From positions 24,671 to 88,670 of the forward strand of contig NZ_JAEHOB010000019.1 in the NCBI RefSeq assembly GCF_016464705.1: 64,000 bases of DNA, read 5' to 3'. This DNA is from Qaidamihabitans albus (lineage in GTDB: Bacteria; Actinomycetota; Actinomycetes; Mycobacteriales; Pseudonocardiaceae). A program made the translations under genes and the position numbers. Positions within the stretch are counted from its first letter, which is position 1, and each line of letters begins with the position of its first letter. Of this stretch, positions 9,844 to 17,749 are shown in pieces. The notes beneath the pieces were generated by a model. That model had not been told where the DNA came from. It saw nothing but the letters and a program-made list of their open reading frames with translations, and searched no databases.

Positions 9844-10860
9844 TCAGTTCACACTCGACCGGGCGAGCTCGACGATCTCCGCGAACTCGGGGTGCTTGTC
9901 GTACACGCTCTCCGTGGCCTGGCGGAAGCTCTCAAGGTCGAGATCGTCGGCCTCGAGAATCTGCACGCCGTTGTCCTCGACGACCTGCTTGTACTCGCCT
10001 GCGGTCTCTGCGTTGATCTCTCGCTGCCGCTGTGTCCACTTCTCACCCAGCCGGCGCAGGATCCTCTGGTTCTCGTCGCTCAGGGAGTCGAACGTCTTGG
10101 CGTTGACCATGAACGCGACGGCCCCATAGTTAATGGCGACCTCACTCAGGTATTTCTGCACCTCGTAGAGGTTGGCATCCACGAAGTTGATGTAAGGTCC
10201 CTCGAACCCGTCGGCCACACCCTGTTGCAGCGCCGTGTAGGTCTCCGGGAACGGGATGGGCGTGGGGTCCGCACCTAGGGCGCGGTAGGTGTCGACGAGC
10301 ACCTCGTTCTCCAACACCCGCATCGTTAGCCCGTTCATGCCGTCGGCGCTCTTGACCGGCTTTTGACTGTTGGTGATGTTCTTGAAGCCGAACTCCCAGA
10401 AACCGAGATTTACGAAGCCTTCACGCTCGAGCTGTTGGTTGAGGTTCGCGCCGAGCTCTCCGTCGAGTGCCGCGTGGGCCTGATCGCCATTCTCGAACAG
10501 GTACGGCAGCTCCAGTGCAGCCAGGTCGGGGACGTACGCCGACACAACGCCGGTGCTGGTGACCACACCTTCGAGCGCACCGGTCTCCACCTGCTCGACC
10601 ATGTCCAGCTCTCCGCCAAGCTGGCCGCCGGGGAAGGTCTGTACCACTACTGCTCCGTCGGTTTCCGCCTCGACGTCACTCGCGAACCCCTGAAGGGCCT
10701 GTTCGTAGGGTGCGTCCTCGCCGGCGACGTGGCCGAAGCGGAGGGTGATCGACTGGCCCTCGGTATCACCATTGCCGCCACCGGGAACGGCGCCCGAGCA
10801 CGCCACCACCATGGTCGTCGCGGAGCAGATAGCAATCAGAGCCAGACCTATTCGGAGCAT
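9844..10860 (-). CDS. dctP: TRAP transporter substrate-binding lipoprotein DctP
   Basis: A 338-aa extracytoplasmic binding protein of the DctP family. I start at ATG 10860, which gives a typical lipoprotein signal with lipobox VVAC (Cys21); the frame is open 32 codons further upstream but that part runs through the promoter. The mature part shows the conserved family segments for carboxylate binding, including GLTMRVLENEV and ITNSQKPV. DctP proteins commonly bind C4-dicarboxylates, 2-oxoacids or aromatic acids through a conserved Arg. As first gene of the operon it follows the promoter and inverted repeat at 10937-10969. Confidence 0.92.
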   Translation of the reverse strand: MLRIGLALIAICSATTMVVACSGAVPGGGNGDTEGQSITLRFGHVAGEDAPYEQALQGFASDVEAETDGAVVVQTFPGGQLGGELDMVEQVETGALEGVVTSTGVVSAYVPDLAALELPYLFENGDQAHAALDGELGANLNQQLEREGFVNLGFWEFGFKNITNSQKPVKSADGMNGLTMRVLENEVLVDTYRALGADPTPIPFPETYTALQQGVADGFEGPYINFVDANLYEVQKYLSEVAINYGAVAFMVNAKTFDSLSDENQRILRRLGEKWTQRQREINAETAGEYKQVVEDNGVQILEADDLDLESFRQATESVYDKHPEFAEIVELARSSVN

Positions 10861-10936
10861 GGCTTCCCACCTTGCTTGCGGGCGTGCTAACCAACTTGGC
10901 ACACGCATGGCTGCATGCCGTGGTCCTTCTAGTGCA

Positions 10937-10969
10937 GGTGACACTAAGACTGTCACCGTGGATTGTCAA
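10937..10969 (-). promoter_or_regulatory. Promoter of the dctPQM-flavoprotein operon with overlapping operator
   Basis: On the minus strand a perfect -35 TTGACA (10964-10969) is followed by a 17-base spacer and TAGTGT (10941-10946), about 80 bases before dctP. A perfect inverted repeat GGTGACA-N7-TGTCACC (10937-10957) covers the -10 and part of the spacer, the layout expected of a repressor site. The MarR gene at 11369 is the closest regulator candidate; binding is inferred, not shown. Confidence 0.65.
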
Positions 10970-11075
10970 CCATTTGACGTTCTCTGGTGGCAGAGGCACG
11001 GTCGGTGATATCCCGGGTCGGGTGCAGGACGGGTTGGCCTGCGGCGGTCCCCAAGGCCGTCCGTGTAGGTGGCCA

Positions 11076-11290
11076 CGTCGATCATGCTTGGTAGGGCAGG
11101 GCAGTCCCGCGCCGTATCGATCGCGACGGCGCCGTACTGCCTCGAGGCACGAGAAGTAGCGTTCGACCACGTTGCGGCCCCGATAGGCCTGTACGTCGAA
11201 CGCGGTGGGCGGCCACCGCGGCCACGCTCAGCACCAACCTCGACGGTGGGGAAGCACGACTGAACGAGGTTTCCACTGCTCGTCGGTCAG
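11076..11290 (-). pseudogene. IS5-type transposase remnant, internally deleted
   Basis: Read on the minus strand, the stretch begins with LTDEQW, the usual opening of IS5-family transposases, and then within about 25 codons and after frame changes jumps to AYRGRNVVERYFSCLEAV followed by RYGAG, which matches the C-terminal RGRNVVERCF...RYDK segment of the same family. Most of the catalytic core between them is missing and the frames no longer match, so this is a decayed, internally deleted copy. It lies between the dctP promoter and the MarR gene. No terminal repeats were identified. Confidence 0.6.
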
Positions 11291-11368
11291 CTCACACCCG
11301 CGTTAGCGCGATCCGGGGTCAAGCCGGCCCGCCCAACCGCTATGAGGACGCTCCGCAGGCTCGGCCCT

Positions 11369-11875
11369 TCACTCGAGTCCGAGCAACTTGTGAAGGAGAT
11401 GGATCAAGGTGTCCTTCTCTTCGGGGCTCAGAGGCGCGAAACTCTCCGTCTCCAGCGCGTTCTGCTCCTTCAACGCCTGTTCGATCTCAACGCGCCCTCG
11501 CTCGGACAGGCGGAATGTCACCAACCGACGGTCGTGACTATTGCAGGGGTCCCGCTCAACGAGGCATCGGCGCTCCAGGGTGGCGAGCACGCTCGAGGAC
11601 GTCTGCCGGCTCAGACCGGTAAGCCGCGCCAGGCTCCGACCTTCGACACTCTCGAGGTGCCAGATGATCAACATGGTGCGGAAGGCCGCCCAGCTCCAGC
11701 GCCGTGGCCGATGGACCCGATCCTCCGTGAGCTGGACGAACGCGTTGGCGACCCGAACCAGGTTGAACCCGACCCGCATGGAACGCTCGTCGAGCGATGT
11801 ATTCGCCTCGGCAGCCTTGCCGAGCACGGCATTCTCGTAGGCCGCGGAGGAAACGTGTGAAGAGCCGAGCACCAT
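11369..11875 (-). CDS. MarR-family regulator (copy 1)
   Basis: A 168-aa winged-helix regulator. The central DNA-binding part runs through RLTGLSRQTSSSVLATLE (recognition helix region) and the wing DRRLVTFRLSERG. It is clearly related to the MarR protein at 13780: both share GFNLVR..N..VQ, VHRP..WSW..FR and SRQT/TRQT segments. I start at ATG 11875, preceded by a GGGGTGAGGGG stretch; the frame extends upstream without support. MarR proteins are usually repressors released by aromatic or carboxylate ligands. It lies upstream of, and on the same strand as, the dctPQM operon, whose promoter carries an inverted repeat, and is the most likely controller of it (inference). Confidence 0.87.
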   Translation of the reverse strand: MVLGSSHVSSAAYENAVLGKAAEANTSLDERSMRVGFNLVRVANAFVQLTEDRVHRPRRWSWAAFRTMLIIWHLESVEGRSLARLTGLSRQTSSSVLATLERRCLVERDPCNSHDRRLVTFRLSERGRVEIEQALKEQNALETESFAPLSPEEKDTLIHLLHKLLGLE

Positions 11876-11923
11876 AAACCCCTCACCCCCTGGTGACGAA
11901 CGCGGCCGGACAGAGCAACAGCC

Positions 11924-11975
11924 ATAATAGTGAACCCGATGCCGTCCTCGCCGCACTGTTAAGCGTCACGGTGAC
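11924..11975 (-). promoter_or_regulatory. Possible marR copy 1 promoter and GTCAC inverted repeat
   Basis: A TATTAT hexamer on the minus strand (11924-11929), 49 bases before the marR start, is a plausible -10; no good -35 is seen. Upstream, GTCAC-G-GTGAC (11965-11975) is a perfect inverted repeat. Its GTGAC half-site also appears in the dctP operator, although in a different arrangement, so autoregulation by the same MarR protein is possible but weakly supported. Confidence 0.35.
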
Positions 11976-12017
11976 ATGCGGAGCCGTGTGCGACGTGGCG
12001 GATCGAGCCGACACAGC

Positions 12018-13643
12018 CTACTCGGGGCCCGCGGACCGAACGAGCTGCCTGCGGAGGATCTTGCCACTCTCTGTCTTCGGCAGGTCCCGGCTGAAACGGA
12101 CCGTCCTCGGGCACTTGTACGCGGCGAGCCGCGTCCTGCAGAAATCGATGAGTTCCTGCGCGTTGACCACGGCGTCCGCGTACGGGCTCACCCAGGCGAC
12201 GACTGTTTCACCCCGGTAGGCATCGGGTGCGGGTACGACTGCGGCTTCCCGTACGGCCGGGTGGGCGTAGAGCACGTCCTCCACTTCGCGTGGCGAGACC
12301 TTGAACCCTGAGGCATTGATCATATCTTTTTTGCGGTCCACCACGAAGAGCCATCCGTCGGCGTCTACGTAGCCGATGTCGCCAGTCAGAATGTGGCCGT
12401 TCCAGAAGGCTTGGGCGTCCTCGCCGTGGCATCGCCAGTAGCCCGGCACAACTTGTGGGCCAGCGATGGCGATCTCGCCGATCGTGTCCGGACCGAGCGG
12501 TGTGCCCGTGTCGTCGAGTACGAGTACCGTGGTATCGGCGAGCGGTTTGCCGACCGATACGGCGCCGCTGACCCCGTCCACCCGGGCGTCGCAGTCGAGG
12601 GGCACGCATACGCAAGGGCCGGTGGTCTCGGTGAGGCCATAGCCATTGCGGATGCGGTGTCCGAAGCGGTCGTCGAATTGCCGTAGTACCGCCATCGGCG
12701 GAGGCGCCCCACCGGTGGCGAGCAACCGGAAGGAAGACAGCTCGGGTGACGCGGCCGAGGGCTGCGCGAGCAGTGCATTATACGCGGTGATCGGACCGGC
12801 CATGAAATCCGGCCGGTGTTCGCGGAAGGCGTCGAGCGCCACGTCTGCACGAAACCGAGAGTTCAGCACGATAGAACCGGCCAGGTAGAATGGCATGGTG
12901 ACCGCGCAGAGCAGGCCGCTGATGTGGAACAGCGGTGCGAGTGCGTACGTTCGTGCTCCCTCTGGCAGTCGGGTCCATGCCGCGAACGCGGCCGCGGCGG
13001 CGGTGAGATTGTGGTGCGTTATCAACGCCCCCTTGGGGACTCCCGAGCTTCCTGACGTGTAGCAGAGCAATGCCGGGTCATCGGGCCGGGGCGTGTCCGC
13101 GACGAACCCTCTCTGCCGACCATCGGCGTCGTCGAGCAGGTCGGGGCCATGCTGGCCGTGCGCGGGTGGCGGCAGGACCCGCTCGTCGAGTCGCGACTGC
13201 AACCGCGACTCGTCGGTCTGAAGTACGGCGCGCAAGGACGGCGGCCACTCGGTGTCCAGCGATCGCGTGTGGGCGCCGAAGGCGACCACGAGGACCGAGG
13301 CTTCGGCATCTCGCAGGAGAGCGCCGAGTTCGGAGGCGGTATACATTGGGTTCACCGGAACGGCGATCGCACCGAGCTTCCACGCTGCCACAAGCGTCAG
13401 GACCAGCTGTGGTACCGACTGCAGCTGGACGGCGACTCGGTCGCCCCGGCCGATGCCGTGAGCGCGCAGCAGCGCTCCGATGTCGTCGGACATCTCGTCG
13501 GCGGTGGAGTAGGCGATCGATCGGTCGAAGTAGAGCAGCAGGGGCTGGTCCGGACACCGCTGCGCCGCGCGCCGGAAGAGTGTCAGCGCGGTGTCCAACT
13601 CGCCCGCGGGTTCATCGCGCCCCCGGTGCTGACCCTTGGTCAC
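12018..13643 (-). CDS. AMP-dependent acyl/aryl-CoA ligase
   Basis: A 541-aa member of the ANL superfamily that activates a carboxylic acid with ATP and joins it to CoA. Visible motifs are the phosphate-loop YTSGSSGVPKGA, the GYGLTET core motif, the hinge GDIGYVDADGWLFVVDRKKD and the C-terminal catalytic Lys in PKTESGKILRR. The start is GTG 13643 with GGAGGGAG upstream. The closest general resemblance is to long-chain and 4-coumarate/benzoate-type CoA ligases; the specificity is not readable. It is divergent from marR copy 2 with a 136-base gap and followed by marR copy 1, so it is probably controlled by one or both. It could activate the acid produced by the ALDH at 3190 (inference). Confidence 0.88.
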   Translation of the reverse strand: MTKGQHRGRDEPAGELDTALTLFRRAAQRCPDQPLLLYFDRSIAYSTADEMSDDIGALLRAHGIGRGDRVAVQLQSVPQLVLTLVAAWKLGAIAVPVNPMYTASELGALLRDAEASVLVVAFGAHTRSLDTEWPPSLRAVLQTDESRLQSRLDERVLPPPAHGQHGPDLLDDADGRQRGFVADTPRPDDPALLCYTSGSSGVPKGALITHHNLTAAAAAFAAWTRLPEGARTYALAPLFHISGLLCAVTMPFYLAGSIVLNSRFRADVALDAFREHRPDFMAGPITAYNALLAQPSAASPELSSFRLLATGGAPPPMAVLRQFDDRFGHRIRNGYGLTETTGPCVCVPLDCDARVDGVSGAVSVGKPLADTTVLVLDDTGTPLGPDTIGEIAIAGPQVVPGYWRCHGEDAQAFWNGHILTGDIGYVDADGWLFVVDRKKDMINASGFKVSPREVEDVLYAHPAVREAAVVPAPDAYRGETVVAWVSPYADAVVNAQELIDFCRTRLAAYKCPRTVRFSRDLPKTESGKILRRQLVRSAGPE

Positions 13644-13779
13644 CGCCTACTCCCTCCAGGGCGAATCAGCTTGTCAGAGCCCTGCCAAGCTAGCTGGCCG
13701 TGGCGGGGTGGGCAAGGGCGGTAGCGTGGCGGGGGTGACGTGCGCCGAAGGTGATCCGCTGCAGCGATACGATACCGGC

Positions 13780-14352
13780 ATGGGCTTCGATCCCTCCATG
13801 GTCACGCCCGCAGACTTCGAGGAACTCGCCGTGGCCGCAGTCCGTAGGGACACCGCGGGCCTCGACGAGACCGCGATGCGGGCGGGCTTCAACCTGGTGC
13901 GGGCAGCCAACTCGTTGGTGCAGGCCGCGGAGCGGAAGGTGCATCGGCCGGCAGGGTGGAGCTGGCCTGGCTTCCGGGTGTTGTTCATCGTCTGGATTTG
14001 TGGCGAGGTCGAGGCCCGCAACATCTCACGTCTGGCGGGTGTTACCCGCCAGACGACGTCGAGCGTCCTGACCACGCTCGAGCGTGCGGGCTTCATCGAG
14101 CGTGAGCGTTGCTCCGTGGAGGATCGACGGCTGGTCGCCGTCCGCCTCACCCAGCAGGGCCTCGAGCAGGTCCAGCCGACCTTCGCCCGCCACAACCGGT
14201 TGGAGTCACAATGGTTTGCGTGCCTGACCGGGGAAGAGCAGCGTCTCCTCGCGGGTCTGCTTGCCCGCGTGCTCAGCCACGGCGGTGAGCCGCGGCCGGA
14301 CGACACGCCGCACGACGGCGGCAGCGCACCGGCTCCAGCGGATATCGGCTGA
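13780..14352 (+). CDS. MarR-family regulator (copy 2)
   Basis: A 190-aa winged-helix regulator related to the MarR protein at 11369, with the recognition segment LAGVTRQTTSSVLTTLE and wing DRRLVAVRLTQQG. I place the start at ATG 13780; the open frame continues to 13636 but would run into the divergent ligase promoter. The C-terminal 20 residues (acidic and Pro-rich) have no counterpart in copy 1. It is divergently transcribed from the CoA ligase gene, the standard arrangement for a local repressor. The two MarR copies flanking one ligase suggest duplication followed by split control of the ligase and of the TRAP operon (inference). Confidence 0.87.
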   Translation: MGFDPSMVTPADFEELAVAAVRRDTAGLDETAMRAGFNLVRAANSLVQAAERKVHRPAGWSWPGFRVLFIVWICGEVEARNISRLAGVTRQTTSSVLTTLERAGFIERERCSVEDRRLVAVRLTQQGLEQVQPTFARHNRLESQWFACLTGEEQRLLAGLLARVLSHGGEPRPDDTPHDGGSAPAPADIG

Positions 14353-14376
14353 GCGTCCGCCGCCGACGAGGCACCG

Positions 14377-15132
14377 TCAGCTGGCGCGGGAGACCCGGCT
14401 CTGCCGCGTGCCGCCCAGTTCGCGGCTGACGGCATCGGCGATCTCGCGGATCTGCTGTGTGCACTCGGTTGTTGAGAGTGCTGTCGTCTTGACCATGCTG
14501 AAGGCGACCGCGCCGCACGCGATGTCGGAGGTTCCGTCGAAGACCGGTGCGCCGAAGCAGACCATGCCGGCGGCGGTCTTCTCGTCGTCGATGGAGAAGC
14601 CGCGGAGACGGGTCGCTTCGAGTTCGGTGACCAGCTCGCGGTAGTCGGAATCCGCCAGGGGAGCGGATCCGCTGTCCAGCAGCGGCTCCACCTCCCGTTC
14701 GGGCAGTGTGGCGAGGATCGACTTTCCGGTCGCGGTGGTCGTCGCGGGCAAGCGCATGCCGATCTGGTATCGCACGGCCAGAGGCCGGCCGCCGTCGATG
14801 AAGGCGACGTAGACGACTTCCGGCCCGTTCAGGACCGCCAGCACGGTTGTCTCCTGGATGTCCGCAGTCCGGCACACGCGGCGGAAGGTGCTCACCAGGT
14901 CGCTGGACGCCAGGCGGGCACGGGCGAGTTCCACAAGGCGGAGACCGAGTCGAAAGGTGCCGTCCGAGCCTCGCTCCAGCAATCCGACCTCAGCGAGGCT
15001 GGTACAGACGTCGTGCAATGAGCTTCGAGGAAGGGATACGGACTCGGCGACCTGGCCAAACGTCATCGGCTCGCCTGTTTCGGCCAGGCGCCCGAGCACC
15101 TGCGCGGCCTTGTCGATGGCCGGAATCGGCAT
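14377..15132 (-). CDS. IclR-family transcriptional regulator
   Basis: A 251-aa regulator with an N-terminal winged helix (residues about 5-65, including VAESVSLPRSSLHDVCTSL) and the C-terminal IclR effector domain, recognised by MRLPATTTATGKSILA and RGFSIDDEKTAAGMVCFGAPV. IclR proteins bind small organic acids or aromatics and act as repressors or activators of neighbouring catabolic operons. It diverges from the MHS transporter operon starting at 15462, with a 329-base intergenic region that holds a good promoter for this gene. Control of the 15.5-22.5 kb operon is the natural expectation. It converges with marR copy 2, only 24 bases separating the stops. Confidence 0.9.
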   Translation of the reverse strand: MPIPAIDKAAQVLGRLAETGEPMTFGQVAESVSLPRSSLHDVCTSLAEVGLLERGSDGTFRLGLRLVELARARLASSDLVSTFRRVCRTADIQETTVLAVLNGPEVVYVAFIDGGRPLAVRYQIGMRLPATTTATGKSILATLPEREVEPLLDSGSAPLADSDYRELVTELEATRLRGFSIDDEKTAAGMVCFGAPVFDGTSDIACGAVAFSMVKTTALSTTECTQQIREIADAVSRELGGTRQSRVSRAS

Positions 15133-15461
15133 GGGAATCTCCGCTCAGCCAGCCCTCGACGACGAGCCACGGCATCGAGAAGGCTCGTGGCCCGCCGAGA
15201 TCGCAGGGCCGGTCATGTCATTCGGTATTTCGAACAGCGTTCAGGTGTGTGCTGGACGCATTATGAAGCCCTGTCGACAACGGGTCAAGATCCAGGGTTG
15301 ACATGGCGGCGAGGCGCCGGGCAAACTCGCCCGCACCGATTGATCGATATCTGACAATCTCGCTGAACCGGCGTCCGGGTGGATGGCGGCCAGGTGGTTC
15401 ACCCCGCCCAGATTGCGTCCCCATTTCAGTGCGTCCGCTCAACGGTGAGAAGGAAACACAA
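15133..15461. other. Divergent intergenic region iclR / MHS transporter
   Basis: No gene is seen. It contains the iclR promoter at 15260-15288 and an AT-richer stretch near 15215-15235 (ATTTCGAA core) that could be a regulator site, without a clean repeat. A TTGACA at 15298-15303 could be a plus-strand -35 for the transporter operon, but no convincing -10 follows at normal spacing. Confidence 0.4.
15260..15288 (-). promoter_or_regulatory. Putative iclR promoter
   Basis: On the minus strand TTGACC (15283-15288) and CATAAT (15260-15265) are separated by 17 bases, close to the sigma-70-type consensus. The -10 lies about 128 bases before the iclR start, leaving a long leader that includes the intergenic ATTTCGAA stretch. 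Confidence 0.5.
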
Positions 15462-16835
15462 ATGACTGAAAAGCGTGATACGACAGGGCCCGCAGCTGAT
15501 CGGCGGCCGCAGGGAATGATGAAGGTCGTCATGGCCAGCCTCGTCGGCACCGTGATCGAGTGGTACGACTTCTTCCTCTTCGGCTCGGTCGCTGCACTGG
15601 TCTTCAACAAACTGTTCTTCCCGGATTTCGACCCCTTGGTCGGCACGTTGCTGTCGCTGTCGACCTTTGCTGTTGGCTTTGTCGCCAGGCCGATCGGCGC
15701 GGTGGTGTTCGGGCACTTCGGCGACATCGTCGGGCGCAAGAAGATGCTGGTCGTCAGTTTGCTGACGATGGGAGGCGCCACGGTCGCGGTCGGGTTACTG
15801 CCGACCTACGGTCAGATCGGCGTCGCCGCGCCCCTGCTGCTGGTGCTCTTCCGACTGCTACAGGGATTCGCGGTCGGCGGCGAATGGGGCGGGGCAGTGC
15901 TCATGGTCTCCGAGCGCGGCAGCGCGGGCCGGCGCGGATTCTGGGCCTCCTGGCCCAACGTCGGCCTTCCGGGCGGCCAGGTGCTGTCGATCGGCACGCT
16001 GGCCATGCTCGCCACGACTATGTCGGACGAAGCGTTTCTCTCGTGGGGATGGCGTCTGCCGTTCCTGCTCTCCGGAATACTCGTCGTCGTTGGCCTGTAC
16101 ATCCGCATCTCGATCGACGAGTCCCCGGTGTTCAAGGAAGCTAAGGCGGCGCAGGAGGCCAAGCAGAAGTCGTCCGCCGACAAGCAGGCCATGCCGGCGC
16201 TGCAGGTGCTCCGGTACTACTGGCGCGAGGTCTTGCTCGTGATGGGCGCGCGGTTTTGCGAGAATGTCAGCGGCTATATCTTCACCGTCTTCCTGCTCAC
16301 CTACGTCACCGAGCAGCTTGGTCTGGACCGGCAGATCGCGTTGAACGCCGTCCTCATCGGTTCGGTCTTCCACATGATCGCGATCCCGTTCTGGGGCGCG
16401 TTGTCCGACCGTTTCGGTCGGCGACCGATCTACGCAGCGGGCGCCACAGCCGTTGGGATATGGGGTTTCGTGGTGTTCCCGCTCGCCGATACCGGATCAT
16501 CGCTGCTGATCACTGTCGCTGTCAGCGTAGCGCTGGTCTGCCACGGGGGGATGCTCGGGCCGCAGGGCGCGTTCTTCTCCGAGATGTTCGGCACCACCGT
16601 GCGTTACAGCGGTGCCTCGATCGGCGTGCAGTTCGCCTCGATCTTCGGTGGCAGCCTTGCGCCCATCATTGCCGTCGCGCTGCTGGCCCGTTTCGGCTCA
16701 TCGATCCCTGTGTCTGGATACGTCGCGCTGACAGCGCTCGTCACTGTCGGCGCGGTGTTCCTCACGAAGGAGACCGCTCGCCGTGACCTTTCCTTCGATC
16801 GAGGACGGGCGTCCACCGCGCAATCCGTCCGTTGA
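15462..16835 (+). CDS. MFS transporter, metabolite:H+ symporter (MHS) family
   Basis: A 457-aa twelve-helix major facilitator protein. The opening ASLVGTVIEWYDFFLFG, GRKKMLV after helix 2, and the RLLQGFAVGGEWGGAVLM segment are signatures of the MHS family that imports carboxylates, shikimate, proline/betaine or aromatic acids by proton symport. I start at ATG 15462, preceded by GAGAAGG at good spacing; the open frame from 15303 has no family similarity in its first 53 codons. First gene of the plus-strand operon with SDRs, ALDH and ThDP enzyme, so it likely imports their substrate. Confidence 0.9.
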   Translation: MTEKRDTTGPAADRRPQGMMKVVMASLVGTVIEWYDFFLFGSVAALVFNKLFFPDFDPLVGTLLSLSTFAVGFVARPIGAVVFGHFGDIVGRKKMLVVSLLTMGGATVAVGLLPTYGQIGVAAPLLLVLFRLLQGFAVGGEWGGAVLMVSERGSAGRRGFWASWPNVGLPGGQVLSIGTLAMLATTMSDEAFLSWGWRLPFLLSGILVVVGLYIRISIDESPVFKEAKAAQEAKQKSSADKQAMPALQVLRYYWREVLLVMGARFCENVSGYIFTVFLLTYVTEQLGLDRQIALNAVLIGSVFHMIAIPFWGALSDRFGRRPIYAAGATAVGIWGFVVFPLADTGSSLLITVAVSVALVCHGGMLGPQGAFFSEMFGTTVRYSGASIGVQFASIFGGSLAPIIAVALLARFGSSIPVSGYVALTALVTVGAVFLTKETARRDLSFDRGRASTAQSVR

Positions 16836-16864
16836 GAACGACCAACCAGGAATGGTGCTAAGTC

Positions 16865-17749
16865 ATGCGAGAACTCCACGGCAAGGTCGCCGTGATCACC
16901 GGTGCGGCCAGCGGGATCGGCCTCGCGCTCGCGCGAGCGTGCGTCGCGGAAGGCATGTCAATCGTGCTGGCCGATGTCGAGTCCGCACGACTGGATACCG
17001 AGGCGCGAAAACTCCGCGACGAGGGTGCCACGGTGCTCGCCGTGCCGACGGATGTCAGCGACAGTAGCTCCGTCGACGAGCTCGCAGAGGCGGCGGGTGC
17101 CCGGTTCGGTCGCGTACACCTCGTCTGCAACAACGCCGGGGTCGGGCCAGGCGGAGTGACCTGGGAGGTTTCCGAGCAGATCTGGAAGTGGGTCCTCGAC
17201 GTCGATCTCTGGGGAGTCGTGCACGGAATACGGGCCTTCGTTCCGCAACTGGTAGGTCAGAGCGAGGGACACGTCGTGAACACGTCGTCTGTCACCGGCC
17301 TGGTCGGAAGTCCGGGGATGGCCGCGTACTCGGCGGCCAAACACGCGGTGGTCGGCCTTTCCCAGTCCCTGCGGCATGACCTGGAACTCGCCGGGTCACC
17401 GGTCGGCGTCTCGGTCGTCTGCCCGGGAATGACGCGGACGAGGATGAACGACTCCGGCCGGAACTGGCCTGCCGACCAACTCGGGCAGCCCCCGGAGACC
17501 GGTCTCGAGCCCAGCCACCCGGACACTCGCGACTCGTTCTACCAGCGAATGGAAGTCGACAGCATGGATCCTGCGGAAGTCGCCACCCAGACCCTCGACG
17601 CCGTGCGGATGGACCGGTTCTGGGTGATTCCCGACGCCTCCATCCTATCGCGACTGGATGCCGAGGTGGAGGCCGTGCGTCGTGCGGCAAGCACCGGCGA
17701 CCGAGCGCCCCGCCATGTTGCAGCCGATACGCAGGGGAGTACACAGTGA
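16865..17749 (+). CDS. Short-chain dehydrogenase/reductase (copy 1)
   Basis: A 294-aa classical SDR. The NAD(P)-binding TGAASGIG near residue 14, the NNAGV motif, the catalytic Ser in NTSSVTG and YSAAK are all present, so it should be an active alcohol dehydrogenase or ketoreductase. An Asp after the second strand (VLADVE) favours NAD. It lies 29 bases after the transporter and its GTGA junction overlaps the next SDR by four bases. It is about half identical to that neighbour. The pair probably oxidises a hydroxy compound to the ketone or semialdehyde used by the ALDH or ThDP enzyme downstream (inference). Confidence 0.9.
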   Translation: MRELHGKVAVITGAASGIGLALARACVAEGMSIVLADVESARLDTEARKLRDEGATVLAVPTDVSDSSSVDELAEAAGARFGRVHLVCNNAGVGPGGVTWEVSEQIWKWVLDVDLWGVVHGIRAFVPQLVGQSEGHVVNTSSVTGLVGSPGMAAYSAAKHAVVGLSQSLRHDLELAGSPVGVSVVCPGMTRTRMNDSGRNWPADQLGQPPETGLEPSHPDTRDSFYQRMEVDSMDPAEVATQTLDAVRMDRFWVIPDASILSRLDAEVEAVRRAASTGDRAPRHVAADTQGSTQ

